This document shows, piece after piece, positions 8,534 to 17,532 of a stretch of DNA of 46,729 nucleotides; within the stretch, counting starts at the first letter, position 1; every line of letters begins with the position of its first letter. A program made the position numbers and the translations under genes. Source of the stretch: Opitutaceae bacterium (GTDB lineage Bacteria; Verrucomicrobiota; Verrucomicrobiia; Opitutales; Opitutaceae); contig SXSC01000326.1 in assembly GCA_005792355.1 (NCBI GenBank), positions 1-46,729 on the forward strand. The letters are read 5' to 3'. Below the pieces are notes generated by a model. That model was not told the origin of the DNA. It saw only the letters and a program-made list of their open reading frames with translations, and did not search any database.

Positions 8534-9904
8534 TTAGGCGACCCCCGCGGCGCGGCGCCTTTCCGCCCACCACCGATCCCCGTTCTCCGCCTGCCACGCC
8601 TCCAGCCGCGCGCACAACCCCGCGATCCGCGCCGCGTGCGCGGGCTCACCCGCCACGTCGCGGCATTCGTCCGGATCGTTCTCCAAATCGAACAGCTGCA
8701 CCCGCTCGGCGCCGTTCACTCGATACATGATCAGCTTCCAGCGCCCGTCCGTCACCATCCGCTGGCAGCCCATGTAAACGGAGCAAAGCACCTCGCGCCC
8801 GTCCCCCGCGCCCGTCAGCGCGGGCACCAGGCTGCGGCTCTCGATTTCGGGCGGCACGCTCACGCCCGCGAGTTCGCCCAGCGTGGCATACAAGTCGAAC
8901 GAATACGCGAGCGACGCCCCGCGCCGGCCGGCCGGCACGCCCGGGCCGGCCAGGATCAGCGGCACCCGGACGCTGGGCTCATAGAGGTTCTGTTTCCCCA
9001 GCAGCCCGTGGCTGCCGAGCGCGAGCCCGTGATCGGAAACATAGACCACCAGCGTGTTTCCCTCCTGCCCGGTCTCGCGCAGCGCCGCGAGCACCCGCCC
9101 GAGGCACGCATCGTGATGCGAGATCATCCCGTAGTAATTCGCGAGGTGTTCGCGCACGACGTCGGGCGCCAGCGGCTTCGGCGCCAACTTTTCGTCGCGC
9201 ACCTCGAGTTCGCCATTGTCGAAACCGTGGTCGGAGCGAAAATTCTTCGGCAGCGGAATCTGCGCCGCATCGTAGCGCGCCCGATACTCCGCCGGCGGCG
9301 TCCGCGGATCGTGCGGTGACGTCAGTGCGACCCACGCGAAGAACGGCCGCTCCCGGCCGCGCTCGCGCACAAATTGTTCCGCCGCGCCGCAAAAAATCTC
9401 CGACGAAAATCCGCCGCCCACCCGGGCCGGCTCCCCGCGGCGGATCTCCTCCAGGTCGCGCACCGGCACCGCCGTGTGGTCGCACATGCCGCCGTGGAAA
9501 ATTTTCCGTCCACGCTCGAACGACCGCAGCAGCGCCGGCAGATCGTTGTGCCACTTGCCGGTGACAAACGTCTCGTAGCCCGCCGCCCGGAACCGCTCCG
9601 GCAGCGTGCACGCCTCCGCCGGCAGCCGAACTGCAAAGTCCGGCCCACCGTCGAGCCGCGGATCGGCATCGGCGCGAAACACGCCGTGGCCCGTCAACAG
9701 ACACGCCCGCGACGGCGCGCAGACGGCGGGCATCAGGCCGCCCTGGATCGTCGCGCGCGTGAACGCCGTCCCGCGCCGCACCAGGCCGTCCAGCACCGGC
9801 GTTTGCACGGTCGCATGCCCGAGCGCGCCGATGGCATCGGCACGGTGATCGTCGACGACCACGAAAAGAATATTGGGGTGCGAAATGCCATCGCCAAGGG
9901 ACAT
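8534..9904 (-). CDS. Sulfatase without signal peptide
   Basis: 456 aa. It begins MSLGDGISHPNILFVVVDDHRAD, so the family metal site (NILFVVVDD) starts at residue 11, leaving no room for a signal peptide. No in-frame upstream sequence supplies one. The signature is C62-A-P-S-R, with later VYVSDHGLALGSHG and ENDPDE motifs typical of type-I sulfatases. A cytoplasmic location is therefore inferred, unlike the other two sulfatases here. It would act on a sulfated sugar taken in by the adjacent Na+ symporter. It is divergent from the LacI-family regulator with a 61-bp intergenic region. GGAG lies just upstream of the ATG, though close (2 nt). Maturation of the Cys would need a cytosol-accessible maturase not seen here. 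Confidence 0.88.
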   Translation of the reverse strand: MSLGDGISHPNILFVVVDDHRADAIGALGHATVQTPVLDGLVRRGTAFTRATIQGGLMPAVCAPSRACLLTGHGVFRADADPRLDGGPDFAVRLPAEACTLPERFRAAGYETFVTGKWHNDLPALLRSFERGRKIFHGGMCDHTAVPVRDLEEIRRGEPARVGGGFSSEIFCGAAEQFVRERGRERPFFAWVALTSPHDPRTPPAEYRARYDAAQIPLPKNFRSDHGFDNGELEVRDEKLAPKPLAPDVVREHLANYYGMISHHDACLGRVLAALRETGQEGNTLVVYVSDHGLALGSHGLLGKQNLYEPSVRVPLILAGPGVPAGRRGASLAYSFDLYATLGELAGVSVPPEIESRSLVPALTGAGDGREVLCSVYMGCQRMVTDGRWKLIMYRVNGAERVQLFDLENDPDECRDVAGEPAHAARIAGLCARLEAWQAENGDRWWAERRRAAGVA

Positions 9905-9950
9905 GACTCCAGGGTGTGTCGGTCCTTGCGGCGCAAAACAAGACCGCGTC

Positions 9951-9966
9951 TACTGAATCGCTTAAG
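9951..9966. promoter_or_regulatory. LacI-family operator candidate O1
   Basis: TACTGAATCGCTTAAG has the central CG and flanking A/T-rich half-sites typical of LacI-family operators. It lies in the 61-bp divergent promoter region and its last base is the first base of the regulator's GTG start. An inverted copy with one mismatch (15/16) overlaps the regulator's stop codon at 11032-11047. Confidence 0.55.
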
Positions 9967-11036
9967 TGAACTCCCCGCCCTCCACGACCCTCAAGCACAT
10001 CGCCGCGCACCTCGACCTGAGCGTCGCCGCCGTGTCGATGGCCTTGCGCGACCACGCCTCGCTGCCCGCCGCCACGATCGCCCGCGTGAAGCGGGCCGCC
10101 CTCAAACTCAACTACACGCCCAACTCCGCTGGCAGCGCCCTCGCCGCCCACCGCCAGCAACTGCGCGTGCGGCGCGACTTTTCCGTCATCGCGCTGGTGT
10201 CGAACTGGCCCACCCGCGAAGAATGGCTGCGCCAGGCCAGCGCCCAACGCCTGCTCGCCGGCGCCACCGCGCGCGCCCGGGCGTACGGCTACGAGTTGCA
10301 GCACTTGTGGGCCCGCGCGGACGGCATGACCGCCGCCCGGTTCAGTCGCGTGCTCACGTCGCGTGGAATTCGCGGACTCATCCTTGCTCCGCTCGCGCAG
10401 CCCGACAGCCGTCTCGATCTCGCCTGGGAGAACTTCTCCACGGTCACCATCGAGCGCCCGGTCCGCTACGACCACTTCCATCACGTCCTGCCCAATTACT
10501 CGGCGGACCTGCGGCTCGCCTGGACCCGCTTGCGCGAGCGCGGCTACACCCGCATCGGCCTCGTGATCGAGACCACCATGGCCGAGCGCGTCGCCCACCA
10601 ATGGGAAGCCGCCCACGCGTTCGAGCAAAGCCGGGACTCGCCCGCCATAGCCCCAATCCCCACCCTCATCGTCTCCGAGACGAACCCGTCGCCCACCATC
10701 GGCGCGTGGCTCCGCCAACACCGGCCCGACGCCGTGATCAGCCGCTGCAACGACGTGCTGCCGGCGGTCGCGGGACTGCAGCTCCGCGTCCCGCGGGATC
10801 TCGGCTACGCGAGTCTCAATGTGGTCGACGATGCCCCCGGCGTGAGCGGCATTCTTCAGCACCGCGACGTCATGGGCGCGGCCGCCGTGGACGCGCTCCA
10901 CGCCCTGCTCCATCGCAACCACCGCGGCCCGCACGCCGTCGCGCAGGGCACCCAGATCGACGGTTCCTGGCATGAAGGCCGGACGGTCGCCAAGCCCAGC
11001 CGGCGGAGCGGAGCGCCGCCGCGCCACCCGGCTTAA
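9966..11036 (+). CDS. LacI-family transcriptional regulator
   Basis: 356 aa from a GTG start. The N-terminal HTH is clear: TTLKHIAAHLDLSVAAVSMALRDH (about 7-30), followed by the hinge-like ALKLNYTPNSAGSALA. The rest matches the periplasmic-binding-protein-like effector domain (VIALVSNW about 73-80; GIRGLILAP; a C-terminal region with ISRCNDVLPAVAG and GYASLNVVDDAPGVSGILQH). It is divergent from the sulfatase/symporter genes and just upstream of a TonB receptor, the usual place for a local regulator of sugar catabolism. Operator-like inverted copies overlap its own start and stop codons, suggesting control of the divergent pair, of itself, and of the downstream receptor. The effector sugar is unknown. 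Confidence 0.9.
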   Translation: MNSPPSTTLKHIAAHLDLSVAAVSMALRDHASLPAATIARVKRAALKLNYTPNSAGSALAAHRQQLRVRRDFSVIALVSNWPTREEWLRQASAQRLLAGATARARAYGYELQHLWARADGMTAARFSRVLTSRGIRGLILAPLAQPDSRLDLAWENFSTVTIERPVRYDHFHHVLPNYSADLRLAWTRLRERGYTRIGLVIETTMAERVAHQWEAAHAFEQSRDSPAIAPIPTLIVSETNPSPTIGAWLRQHRPDAVISRCNDVLPAVAGLQLRVPRDLGYASLNVVDDAPGVSGILQHRDVMGAAAVDALHALLHRNHRGPHAVAQGTQIDGSWHEGRTVAKPSRRSGAPPRHPA

Positions 11037-11047
11037 GCGTTTCAGTA
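11032..11047. promoter_or_regulatory. LacI-family operator candidate O2
   Basis: CTTAAGCGTTTCAGTA is the reverse complement of O1 (9951-9966) with one mismatch. It overlaps the regulator's TAA stop (11034-11036) and lies 120 bp upstream of the TonB receptor start at 11167. It could repress the downstream run or form a loop with O1 across the regulator gene. Confidence 0.5.
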
Positions 11048-11166
11048 ATACTGCGATTGTCGCGCGACCGCTGACGGTCTTCTAATGGCGCCCGCGCAGA
11101 ACAAGCTGACCGATGGTGCCCACCCCAATCCTCCGGCCCTGATTTTCCCCGCCGAATTTCGCCATC

Positions 11167-13482
11167 ATGAAAACCCGAACGACCGGCCCCTCACCCCGCC
11201 ACGACCGCCCGCTGATGTTCGCGTTCATGGGGTGCCTCGTGGCCGCGCTCGCCTCCGCCCAGGTGGCGGTGCCCGCCGCCACCGGGTCGAAAAACCCGGA
11301 TGCCGACCCGGTCCAGCTCTCCCCGTTTGAAGTCAGCTCAAGCCGCGACCAAGGCTACCTCTCGACTGACACCGTCTCCGGCAACCGCGTCAACGGGCCG
11401 ATCAAGGACATCCCCCAGCCGATTACCGTCTACAACAGCGAGTTTCTCAACGACCTCATCCCCGCGGATTCGATGCAGCTGGTGGAATATTTCATCGGCG
11501 CGCAGAACAACGGGGCGGCCGCCAACGACGGTCGCTACACCATCCGCGGCTTCGATACCGTCGCCGGCAACCAGCTGCGCAACGGCGTCTACGGGATGCA
11601 CGTCGCCATCGACAATTTCAGCGTCGATCGCGTCGAGCACATCCAGGGGCCGGCTTCGGTGCTCTACGGCAACGCGCAACCCGGCGGCGTCATCAACACG
11701 ATCACCAAGCAGGGCATCCTCGGCAAGCGGTTCGCCACGATCGGGCAGCAGTTTGGCTCGTGGGGTTTCAGCCGTACCACGCTGGACGCCAACGTGTCGT
11801 CCAAGTCCGTCGCGTTCCGGTTCAACGCCCTCTATCATAACAACCACAGCTGGCAGGACTGGGCGTGGAAGAACAAGCAGTTCTACCAGCTCGCGGTCGC
11901 GGTCCGCCTCGGACGCTCGACGCTGCTGAGGCTGGAGGGAGAATACGACGACCAGAACCAGACCAGCAGCGACAACTATCTCGGTTTCCAGAATCCGGAC
12001 CTGTGGGCCCAAGCCTTCATCGACCGGAAGATCCTCCCCCGCTCCAAAGCAGGCGGCTGGAATGGCCCGAATGCCCGCACGCAAACTTTCAGCAAGGTCG
12101 GCTCGGTCACGCTCGAACACACCATCAGCCCCCAATGGCACCTCCAAGCCACCGCCGTGTTCCAGAGTTTCTTCGGCGCCAGCCTGCTCCCCGGCGGGTC
12201 GAACAAGATTCTGCAGAGCCCGGCGCTCGGCTATTATGTTCAGACCAACTGGCTCTCCAAAATCTCCGACTACCCGCAGCAGGAGTTCATGGTGAACAGT
12301 GTCTACAATCTCGACCTCGGCTGGACGAAACAGGCGCTGGTGCTCCAGTACGACTACAGCGCCCAGCAATTCCGACAGGCGCAGGCCCGCGAATCCATCA
12401 AGGGGACCACGCGGGCGTTTAATCGCACCCTGCAGCTGGCCGCCGGCAACGGCGCCGCGCAAACCGCCTATACCCCCAATGCCGGCGCCGAATGGCGCTA
12501 CAACTCCGATGCCTGGGAGGACGCCGCCACCCATGCGTTCTATCTCAGTGCGCGCGGTTCCTATTTTCAGGACCGCCTCAAGTCGCTGGTGGGAATCCGC
12601 CGCAATTACTACCGCACCAAGGTCTACAACATCACCCACACCGGGGGCATCCACGTCTTCCGCAAAGGGGCGCCAATCACCTGGGACGACTCACCCGAAT
12701 CCTACAGGGTCAACAGCGCTTCCTACGGCCAAAGCCAGTCATGGACGCCGAGCGCGGGCCTGATTTTCTCCGCGACGCGCAACGTGGACATGTTTGTCAC
12801 CTACTCGACGTCCTACTCCGTGCAGGACGCGCGGCGCCGGGACATCAACAACAACCTCCTGCCGGCGGAGGAAGGCATTGGCTACGAAGGCGGCTGGCGG
12901 CTGAGATTGCTGAACGATCGCCTGAATCTCTCGGCCAGCCTGTTCACCAACACCCGCAAGAACACGCAGGAGCGGATACCCGACGCCCGCCTGCCACTGG
13001 AATTGCAGGGCACCGGAACGTATTTTCAGCCCGGTGTCACCGGCCGGTCGGATGGCGGCGAGATCCGCCTCGTCGGCAACCCGGTGCCCGGATGGACGCT
13101 GATCGGTGGCTATGGCTACGTCGACGCCCGCATCACGCAATCGATCTACTCCCCGGCAACGGTCGGACAGCCGTTGACTCCCGCGTTGCATCATTCCGCA
13201 AACGTCACGACGAATTACTCATTCCGGCAGGAAAAGTTCAAAGGGCTCAAGATCGGTGGCGGGGCGGTGTTCAAGGACCGGGTGCAACCGCAGGCCGACA
13301 TTCCCTGGAGGAACCCGTCGGGGGTGATCTATCACGCGATGATCGCCTATAAGAAGCGTTTCGGCGCCTATGCCTGGGAACTGCAGGCCAACGTCCGCAA
13401 CCTGACGGACAAGGTCTACCTGAACGCGTTTCGTTTTGAAGAGCCGCGAAACATCATGCTTACCACCCGCATTTCGTTTTGA
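11167..13482 (+). CDS. TonB-dependent outer-membrane receptor 1
   Basis: 771 aa. An N-terminal signal segment (hydrophobic LMFAFMGCLVAALASAQ) is followed by VQLSPFEVSSSRDQGY, the TonB-box-like motif common in Opitutaceae receptors. The plug domain covers about residues 60-180 (DIPQPITVYNSEFLNDL, YTIRGFDT, VDRVEHIQGPASVLYGNAQPGGVINTITK). A long beta-barrel ends in the aromatic residue of TRISF, as expected for outer-membrane insertion. The plug resembles siderophore-type receptors, but the setting next to glycosidases and a LacI regulator argues for oligosaccharide uptake. It heads the plus-strand glycan operon; the next gene starts 44 nt downstream. Confidence 0.92.
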   Translation: MKTRTTGPSPRHDRPLMFAFMGCLVAALASAQVAVPAATGSKNPDADPVQLSPFEVSSSRDQGYLSTDTVSGNRVNGPIKDIPQPITVYNSEFLNDLIPADSMQLVEYFIGAQNNGAAANDGRYTIRGFDTVAGNQLRNGVYGMHVAIDNFSVDRVEHIQGPASVLYGNAQPGGVINTITKQGILGKRFATIGQQFGSWGFSRTTLDANVSSKSVAFRFNALYHNNHSWQDWAWKNKQFYQLAVAVRLGRSTLLRLEGEYDDQNQTSSDNYLGFQNPDLWAQAFIDRKILPRSKAGGWNGPNARTQTFSKVGSVTLEHTISPQWHLQATAVFQSFFGASLLPGGSNKILQSPALGYYVQTNWLSKISDYPQQEFMVNSVYNLDLGWTKQALVLQYDYSAQQFRQAQARESIKGTTRAFNRTLQLAAGNGAAQTAYTPNAGAEWRYNSDAWEDAATHAFYLSARGSYFQDRLKSLVGIRRNYYRTKVYNITHTGGIHVFRKGAPITWDDSPESYRVNSASYGQSQSWTPSAGLIFSATRNVDMFVTYSTSYSVQDARRRDINNNLLPAEEGIGYEGGWRLRLLNDRLNLSASLFTNTRKNTQERIPDARLPLELQGTGTYFQPGVTGRSDGGEIRLVGNPVPGWTLIGGYGYVDARITQSIYSPATVGQPLTPALHHSANVTTNYSFRQEKFKGLKIGGGAVFKDRVQPQADIPWRNPSGVIYHAMIAYKKRFGAYAWELQANVRNLTDKVYLNAFRFEEPRNIMLTTRISF

Positions 13483-13526
13483 GCCTCTGCGCTCACCTTC
13501 TCCCTGTTTCACTTCCTCGCCCCATC

Positions 13527-14699
13527 ATGCACCACCAAAATCGCAGAGCGTTTCTTCAAACCGTCGGGGCTGCTTCCCTCGCCGCCCTGGCCTCCCGGGC
13601 CCGCGGAGCACCGGCAACGCCGGCCGCCTCCGGGGCCGTTTCCCGCGCGGCGACGACGGGCGCCGCGATGCCCTCCTATCTTCGCGGCTACGAAACCCAG
13701 TATCGCACCAACCCCCGTGCCGCCGCCGTCGAGTGGCATCGCAACGCGAAGTGGGGAATGTTCATCCACTACGCGCTCGAAAGCCTGCGCGGGCTCACCG
13801 CCGCCAGCGTGCTGGCCAAGAAGGCCGGCGACGAGTGGAAGAAATTCAAGGCCGGCGGCGACGTGGACTACCAGGCGCTGCGCGATCGTTTCACCGCGGC
13901 GAAATTCGACGCGGATTTCATCACCGACCTCGCGCTCTCGGCCGAGATGCGGTACATCAACTTCACGACCCGCCACCGCGGCGACATGTACCTGTTCCGC
14001 ACGCGCGTCTCGGACTTCACGAGCCTGAACTCGCCCGCGAAGCGCGATCTCGTCGCCGAGCTCGCCGAACAGTGCGCGAAGAAGGGCCTCGGGTTGTTCC
14101 TGTACTGCCCGCCCGACGTGGCGCGCACCGAGCCGCCGGAGATGTTCGAGCGCAACTCCACCGTCGTGCGCGAACTCCTCACCCAATACGGCCCGGTGGC
14201 CGGCATCTGGCTCGACGGCATCGGCTCCTATTACGACGAGCCCGAAGCCTACCGGCGCATCAACGAACTCTACGCGCTCATCCGCTCGCTGCAGCCGCAA
14301 TGCCTGATTTCGTTCAAACAAGGGACCGGCACGGAGGACTTCGTCGCGCCCGAGGGCCTGATGCATGCCAAGAGCGACGCGATCGCCCAGAAGGCGTGGG
14401 CGCTCAACGCCGGCAAACGCGGCGATATCTGCACCAACATGCAAACCTCGCCGCCTTCCTGGCTCTACCTCGACGGTTGCGAACACATCAACGCCGACGA
14501 AACGCTTGGCCTGCTCGCCGACGCCTTCGCCCAGCAGGCCAACCTCACGCTCAACACCGGTCCGCTGCCCGACGGCTCGATTCACCCCGCCGACGTCGCC
14601 GCGCTGCTGCAGGCGGGCGTGCGCATCCGGCGCGACGGCTATCCCGCCCCGGACCGCATGGATCGCACCAAGCGGAAGAAGATGAAGAAGCTGAAGTAG
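13527..14699 (+). CDS. GH29-type alpha-L-fucosidase (exported)
   Basis: 390 aa from the ATG at 13527; an earlier in-frame TTG at 13479 overlaps the previous gene and is unlikely. MHHQNRRAFLQTVGAASLAALA is a Tat-like signal (RR followed by AFL). The GH29 N-terminal motif is WHRNAKWGMFIHY (70-82). FTTRHRGDMYLF corresponds to the family's substrate-binding loop. GIWLDG contains D230, the candidate nucleophile by alignment with the family 'WFDG' motif. At about 390 aa it is at the short end for GH29 and seems to lack the usual C-terminal beta-sandwich. It should release alpha-linked fucose in the periplasm. The stop overlaps the ribosome-binding site of the next gene, so the two are translationally linked. 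Confidence 0.8.
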   Translation: MHHQNRRAFLQTVGAASLAALASRARGAPATPAASGAVSRAATTGAAMPSYLRGYETQYRTNPRAAAVEWHRNAKWGMFIHYALESLRGLTAASVLAKKAGDEWKKFKAGGDVDYQALRDRFTAAKFDADFITDLALSAEMRYINFTTRHRGDMYLFRTRVSDFTSLNSPAKRDLVAELAEQCAKKGLGLFLYCPPDVARTEPPEMFERNSTVVRELLTQYGPVAGIWLDGIGSYYDEPEAYRRINELYALIRSLQPQCLISFKQGTGTEDFVAPEGLMHAKSDAIAQKAWALNAGKRGDICTNMQTSPPSWLYLDGCEHINADETLGLLADAFAQQANLTLNTGPLPDGSIHPADVAALLQAGVRIRRDGYPAPDRMDRTKRKKMKKLK

Positions 14700-14703
14700 G
14701 AGG
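14698..14703 (+). promoter_or_regulatory. Strong Shine-Dalgarno for the 14710 gene
   Basis: AGGAGG, 6 nt before the ATG at 14710, overlaps the TAG stop of the fucosidase gene. It fixes the start of the beta-helix gene and couples the two genes. Confidence 0.8.
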
Positions 14704-14709
14704 CCCACC

Positions 14710-17532
14710 ATGCCACTGCCCAAGCATCGCCATCCGCTCGCGCTTCATCGCCGGGCCTTGTTCGTTTTCGCCCTGGCCGGCTGTGCCTGCCCGGTGGCGA
14801 ACGCGGCCGCCATCCTGCATGTCGCCCCGGCTGGTCGCGACACCGGGGACGGATCGGCCGCCCGACCCTTCGCCTCGCTCGCCCAAGCGCAAGCCGCCGT
14901 GCGCGAACTCCGGCGCTCCAGCGCCGTCGGCCCGATCACCGTGCAGCTCGCCGCCGGCACGTATCGCCTCGCCACTCCGCTCGTGTTCTCCGCCGAGGAC
15001 TCCGGCGGACCCGACGCTCCAATCACCTATGCCGCTGCGCCCGGAGCCGTGGTGCGGCTCAACGGCAGCGTCGCGCTGCAACCGCAGTGGACTCCCTGGC
15101 GCGACGGCATTCTGCAGACGCCCGTACCGGCCGGCGTGGTCTTCGATCAGCTCTTCGTCAACGGCACGCGCCAGGTGCGCGCGCGCTTCCCGAATTTCAA
15201 CCCCGCCAACCCGCTCCGCGACGGCCCGGGCTACATCCAGATCGTCGACGGCACGAACAGGCGTCCGGACAAATGGGTCAGCTACCACCCCGCCACGTTC
15301 TCGCCGCGCGAATGGAAAACCCCGGCGACCGGCATCGTCCACGGTTTCCAAAGTCACAACTGGGGGAACCTGCAATATCGCCTCGCCGGCGTGGACCGCG
15401 CACAAAACCGCCTGCTCCTCGGCGAGGGTGCCTGGCAACTCCAGCGCAGCCAGGGCCTCGGCCGCGCCCGCGAATCCGGCTCGCCGATTTATGTCGAAAA
15501 CATCCTCGAAGAACTCGACGCGCCCGGCGAGTGGTTCCTCGATCCGGCGACGAGCACGCTCTCTTGGCTGCCCCCCGGCGGCCCGAATGTCGCCTCCGCC
15601 CTGATCGAAGGTGTGATCACCAAGGATCTGATTGTCGTGCGTGGCACGGCCGCCGCGCCGGTCCGGCATCTCGCGTTTCGCGGACTCACTTTTTCCCAGA
15701 CCCGGCTCACCTTCATGGAGCGCTCCGAGCCGGTCAGTCGCGGCGACTGGGCGATTCATCGCGGCGGCGCCATTTTTGTCGAGGGCGCGGAGGACACCGT
15801 CATCGAGGACTGCGATTTTGATCACGTTGGCGGCAACGCCGTTTTCCTCAGCGGCTACAACCGCCGCGTCGCCATGCGCGGCTGCCGCTTTTTCCACACC
15901 GGTGAATCCGCCGTCGCCCTCGTCGGCTCGCCTGCCGCGGTGCGCAACTACCAGACCTGGGACGATCAGGATCTCCTTGGAAAAAAATGGATTTCCGATC
16001 CGGCCAGGATCGATCCGACCCCGGGCCCCCGCACGCCCGACTATCCCGCCGACTGCGTCGTAGAGAACTGCACGATGTCCGAGATCGGCGACTTCGGGAA
16101 ACAAGTCGCCGGCGTGTTCATCGCGATGAGCCACCGGATCACCGTGCGGCATTGCACCATTTACGGCACCGCCCGCGCCGGCATCTGCATCAACGACGGC
16201 ACCTGGGGCGGCCACCTGATCGCCGATTGCGACATCTGGGACACCATCCGCGAAACCGGCGAGCATGGTCCGTTCAACTCGTGGGGCCGCGACCGCATGT
16301 GGCTCCGGGAAGGCGGTCTCCAAAAATCGCTCGTGGCGCTCGACGCCCTCGACCCGACCGTCATCCGCCACAACCGCATCGCCAACTACCGGCCGAGCAT
16401 TTCCGCCGGCAACTGGACCATCGATCTCGACGACGGTTCCAGCCGCTACGAGATCACCGACAACCTCAACCTCGGCTCGACCCTTAAACTGCGCGACGGC
16501 TTTCTTCGCACCGTGTGGAACAATATCTTTGTCTCCGCCGTGCCCCTCGGTTTCCACGTCTGGCCCGCCGAATCCGGCGACCGCCTCTTCCAGAACATCA
16601 CGGTCGTGGCCGGCGCGCGCCCCGGCCAACGCGAGGCCGAGGCCACCATGATCCGGCCCATCCGCATGCGCGACGCCAAGTGGGCCGCCGGCCTGGATCG
16701 CAATCTTTATTGGAACGCCAACACCCGCGCCTTCCGCGTCGAGGGCGACGACTGGGCCGCGTGGCGCGCGAAGGGCTTCGACCAGGCATCCGTTTTCGCC
16801 GACCCGCAGTTCGTCGATCCGCTCGCGGGCAACTACCAGGTGCGCGCCACGTCGCCCGCGCTCGCGCTCGGTTTCAAGAATTTCCCGATGGACGGCTTCG
16901 GTCACCGGATGACCCGCCTCGCGCCCTTCGGTGGCGAATTCATCGACCGCGTCACCGTCACGCTCACGCCCGATGCCCGCGGCGGCGAAGTCCGCTACAC
17001 GCTCGATGGCGGCGAAGTGACTGCCGCCTCGCCGCGCTACACCCGGCCGCTCGATGTCGCCGCGACCACGTTCGTGCAAGCGCGCACCTTCCGCGCCGGC
17101 GTGCCCGTGGGTTTTGTCGAGACCGCCCGCTTCACCCGGGTCGAAAAACTCACGCGGCCGAGCTGGCTGCAGGTCCTCACCACCGGCCCGGCGCCCGGCG
17201 CGAGCGCGCAGAAATCCGCGACCTTCGAATGGCTTGGTGCCACCCTCCAGCCGGTCGCCGGCGACGGCGATCTCATCGACGCCACCGGCGGACAGGATTT
17301 CGGCCTCTTCGTGCGCGAGGCGCCGAAAAAATCGGCCGCGCTGCGCGCCGGCTTGCGCACTTCGGATGTCCTCAGCACCGGCAACGGCCAACCGCTCCGC
17401 CAGCGGGCCGACCTTGAACGCGTCTGGCGTCAGGCTCCCGGCGAACCCGTGCGGCTGACCGTGCGTCGCAACCAGACCACGCTCACCCTCGTCGTGCCGG
17501 CGGGCTCCGCGCCCAACGCTTCACTCAAATGA
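14710..17532 (+). CDS. GH141-like right-handed beta-helix protein with C-terminal PDZ domain (1)
   Basis: 940 aa. Signal peptide (LFVFALAGCACPVANA), then HVAPAGRDTGDGSAARPF, the typical entry to this beta-helix family, and ITYAAAPGAVVRLNG. Many short helix rungs follow, with EHGPFNSWGRDRMW at about 517-530, a motif I associate with GH141 (alpha-fucosidase/xylanase). Residues about 747-800 (RVTVTLTPD...YTLDGGEVT...YTRPL) look like a chitobiase C-terminal-type beta-sandwich. Residues about 837-935 form a PDZ domain (WLGATLQPV, SAALRAGLRTSDVL, DLERVWRQAPGEPVRLTVRR). Probably a secreted glycan hydrolase, with the PDZ perhaps binding a peptide partner. Its end overlaps the sulfatase start by 4 nt. 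The family call is from motif memory. Confidence 0.75.
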   Translation: MPLPKHRHPLALHRRALFVFALAGCACPVANAAAILHVAPAGRDTGDGSAARPFASLAQAQAAVRELRRSSAVGPITVQLAAGTYRLATPLVFSAEDSGGPDAPITYAAAPGAVVRLNGSVALQPQWTPWRDGILQTPVPAGVVFDQLFVNGTRQVRARFPNFNPANPLRDGPGYIQIVDGTNRRPDKWVSYHPATFSPREWKTPATGIVHGFQSHNWGNLQYRLAGVDRAQNRLLLGEGAWQLQRSQGLGRARESGSPIYVENILEELDAPGEWFLDPATSTLSWLPPGGPNVASALIEGVITKDLIVVRGTAAAPVRHLAFRGLTFSQTRLTFMERSEPVSRGDWAIHRGGAIFVEGAEDTVIEDCDFDHVGGNAVFLSGYNRRVAMRGCRFFHTGESAVALVGSPAAVRNYQTWDDQDLLGKKWISDPARIDPTPGPRTPDYPADCVVENCTMSEIGDFGKQVAGVFIAMSHRITVRHCTIYGTARAGICINDGTWGGHLIADCDIWDTIRETGEHGPFNSWGRDRMWLREGGLQKSLVALDALDPTVIRHNRIANYRPSISAGNWTIDLDDGSSRYEITDNLNLGSTLKLRDGFLRTVWNNIFVSAVPLGFHVWPAESGDRLFQNITVVAGARPGQREAEATMIRPIRMRDAKWAAGLDRNLYWNANTRAFRVEGDDWAAWRAKGFDQASVFADPQFVDPLAGNYQVRATSPALALGFKNFPMDGFGHRMTRLAPFGGEFIDRVTVTLTPDARGGEVRYTLDGGEVTAASPRYTRPLDVAATTFVQARTFRAGVPVGFVETARFTRVEKLTRPSWLQVLTTGPAPGASAQKSATFEWLGATLQPVAGDGDLIDATGGQDFGLFVREAPKKSAALRAGLRTSDVLSTGNGQPLRQRADLERVWRQAPGEPVRLTVRRNQTTLTLVVPAGSAPNASLK

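Noticed and set aside
8979..11027. 682-aa minus-strand open frame across sulfatase and lacI
   Set aside because: It overlaps supported genes on both strands and has no motifs.
14551..17391. 946-aa minus-strand open frame opposite the first GH141-like gene
   Set aside because: It lies antisense to a gene with clear family motifs, is rich in Gly/Ala/Arg/Glu with no motifs, and is a typical shadow of high-GC coding.
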